DNA of 16,939 nt from Verrucomicrobiota bacterium (GTDB taxonomy: Bacteria > Verrucomicrobiota > Verrucomicrobiia > Limisphaerales > AV2), in NCBI GenBank assembly GCA_003218935.1, contig QHPA01000189.1, positions 1 through 16,939 on the forward strand. The letters run 5' to 3'. The translations under genes were made by a program, and so were the position numbers. Positions 15,895-16,939 of this stretch are shown in pieces; position 1 is the stretch's first letter; the number at the start of each line of letters is the position of its first letter. Under the pieces are notes generated by a model, which saw nothing but the letters and a program-made list of their open reading frames with translations, did not search any database and had not been told where the DNA came from.

Positions 15895-16938
15895 TCAATG
15901 CAGAATGGCGCGCAGACCCTGCGCCGTCACAAAGAGACCGATGAGCGTCATCAACGCAGCGCTGGCGTAAGGCATTTTCGCCGCGAGCTTGTGCAAACCC
16001 GCAAAACGCTTCGTGGCGTGTTTCATTGAGAGCGCGGCCAGCGAACCGACCGTGACCAGCGTGAGCGCAAGGCCGATACTGAACGCGAGCACGAGTGCGA
16101 AACCGAGTGCGAATTGCTTTAGCTGCAAACACACCAAAAGCACCGCAAATGCGGACGGACACGGAATGAGTCCACCCGTCAAGCCAAAGACGATGATCTG
16201 CCCGGTCGTCACCTCCCGATTGGCAAAACGTTGCTGCCAATTGCGCGCGTGCGCGCGCTCATGCTCGTCCTGGTCGTGCAGGTCGTGGCTGTGGCCCTGT
16301 TCGTGTTGGTGTTCATGCGCATGGCCGTGGCCGTGATGATGGTCGTGATCTTCAACGAATCTTGTTGTGAGCGTGTTCGCAACCCCCGCTCTGCGCAGCG
16401 TGAGCTTCAATTCGAACTCGTGCGGTTCGGGCAATTCCTCCGTCGCTTCGAGATAGGCGACATGCGATTTGAAATGGAAGATTTGCCCGGCGCCTTCGCC
16501 AGCTTCCTCGGGACGAATGGTCTGGCACGTCACCTCAATGTCGGATGGCGGCGCGATGGCCAGCCTCGCTTCATCAAAAAAATAAAGGCGGAATCGCGGT
16601 GGCACACCCGTCTCGAACACGCTCACTTCCACCAAACCGTCCCCGGTCTTGAGCACCGGTCCGCCGTGCGGTCCATGCGTCGTGGGCTTTTGCGTCCGCC
16701 GAATGCGCCAGACCATCCACACGGCCAAAGCGATGACCACGACGCCGGTGGCGACTTGCAGATACGGCTCGACATCTTCGGCGGCGAACTTGCCGGAGTA
16801 ATGGAGGCCGACAAAAGCAAGAATCCAAATCAGCGCCGTATGCGAGATGGTGGCCGAGACGCCGAGCAACACCGCCTGCGCTACGGTGCACCGCATGGCG
16901 ACAATGAACGCCGCCATCATCGTCTTGCTGTGCCCCGG
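15895..16938 (-). CDS. NicO/RcnA-type nickel/cobalt exporter, 5'-truncated, with inserted beta domain
   Basis: The gene runs off the right edge; the first visible residues are PGHSKT, part of the conserved first-helix motif of the NicO family, so the upstream HX4D region lies outside. Numbering from the first internal Met (16920), there are membrane segments at about 12-36, 55-73, 240-264, 270-296 and 316-335, with the family motif GGLIPCPSA (249-257). Between helices 3 and 4 is a long insertion: a beta-rich segment (about 88-190, with SVFETGVPPRFRLYF) and a His/Asp/Glu-rich stretch (191-225). His-rich loops are typical of RcnA-like Ni/Co exporters and bind metal. The beta segment is unusual in length and is discussed separately. 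Specific metal is inferred, not shown. Confidence 0.88.
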   Translation of the reverse strand, partial: PGHSKTMMAAFIVAMRCTVAQAVLLGVSATISHTALIWILAFVGLHYSGKFAAEDVEPYLQVATGVVVIALAVWMVWRIRRTQKPTTHGPHGGPVLKTGDGLVEVSVFETGVPPRFRLYFFDEARLAIAPPSDIEVTCQTIRPEEAGEGAGQIFHFKSHVAYLEATEELPEPHEFELKLTLRRAGVANTLTTRFVEDHDHHHGHGHAHEHQHEQGHSHDLHDQDEHERAHARNWQQRFANREVTTGQIIVFGLTGGLIPCPSAFAVLLVCLQLKQFALGFALVLAFSIGLALTLVTVGSLAALSMKHATKRFAGLHKLAAKMPYASAALMTLIGLFVTAQGLRAILH

Positions 16939-16939
16939 C

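Overview
The window looks like chromosomal DNA of a Gram-negative, GC-rich bacterium, most likely Verrucomicrobiota (Pedosphaera/Limisphaerales-like) or a neighbouring PVC/Acidobacteria-type lineage. The evidence is the prepilin-type protein with an [10 protein letters not shown] leader and a C-terminal H-X9-DG signature, the secreted concanavalin-like (DUF1080-like) proteins, and several genes with weak or absent Shine-Dalgarno sequences. The taxonomic call is inference; there is no rRNA or other marker gene here.

Layout. At the left edge, the 3' end of a plus-strand Asp-box beta-propeller gene (to 821) converges on a long minus-strand block across a 300-bp GC-rich, purine-skewed spacer. From about 14,258 down to 1,122, all genes lie on the minus strand and are tightly packed. 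In transcription order they are: RND efflux permease, small lipoprotein, RND periplasmic adaptor, TolC-type outer-membrane factor (carrying a frameshift), secreted ConA-like protein, DUF1259 (LpqO/LppY-like) protein, a short in-frame tail ORF, MacA-type adaptor, MacB-type ABC permease/ATPase, a second paralogous ConA-like protein, and a YncE-like beta-propeller. Upstream of this block, also on the minus strand, are a prepilin-like protein, a stand-alone ModE-type DNA-binding domain, and a NicO/RcnA-type metal exporter cut by the right edge.

How the genes may work together. The block encodes two complete inner-membrane pumps (RND and MacAB), each with its own adaptor but only one TolC-type outer-membrane channel that both could share. 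They are interleaved with four exported proteins of unknown substrate. This suggests an envelope export and extracytoplasmic-processing locus rather than a simple drug pump (inference). Two good copies and one weak copy of an upstream element (GTAAC-N18-CTAA, with TTAACA further upstream) precede the RND gene and the two ConA-like genes, so the block may be read from several co-regulated promoters.

The clearest regulatory signal is a perfect inverted repeat with ModE-type half sites (CGTTATAT), placed between the ModE-like gene and the prepilin-like gene. I saw no tRNA, rRNA, CRISPR array, transposase or attachment site.
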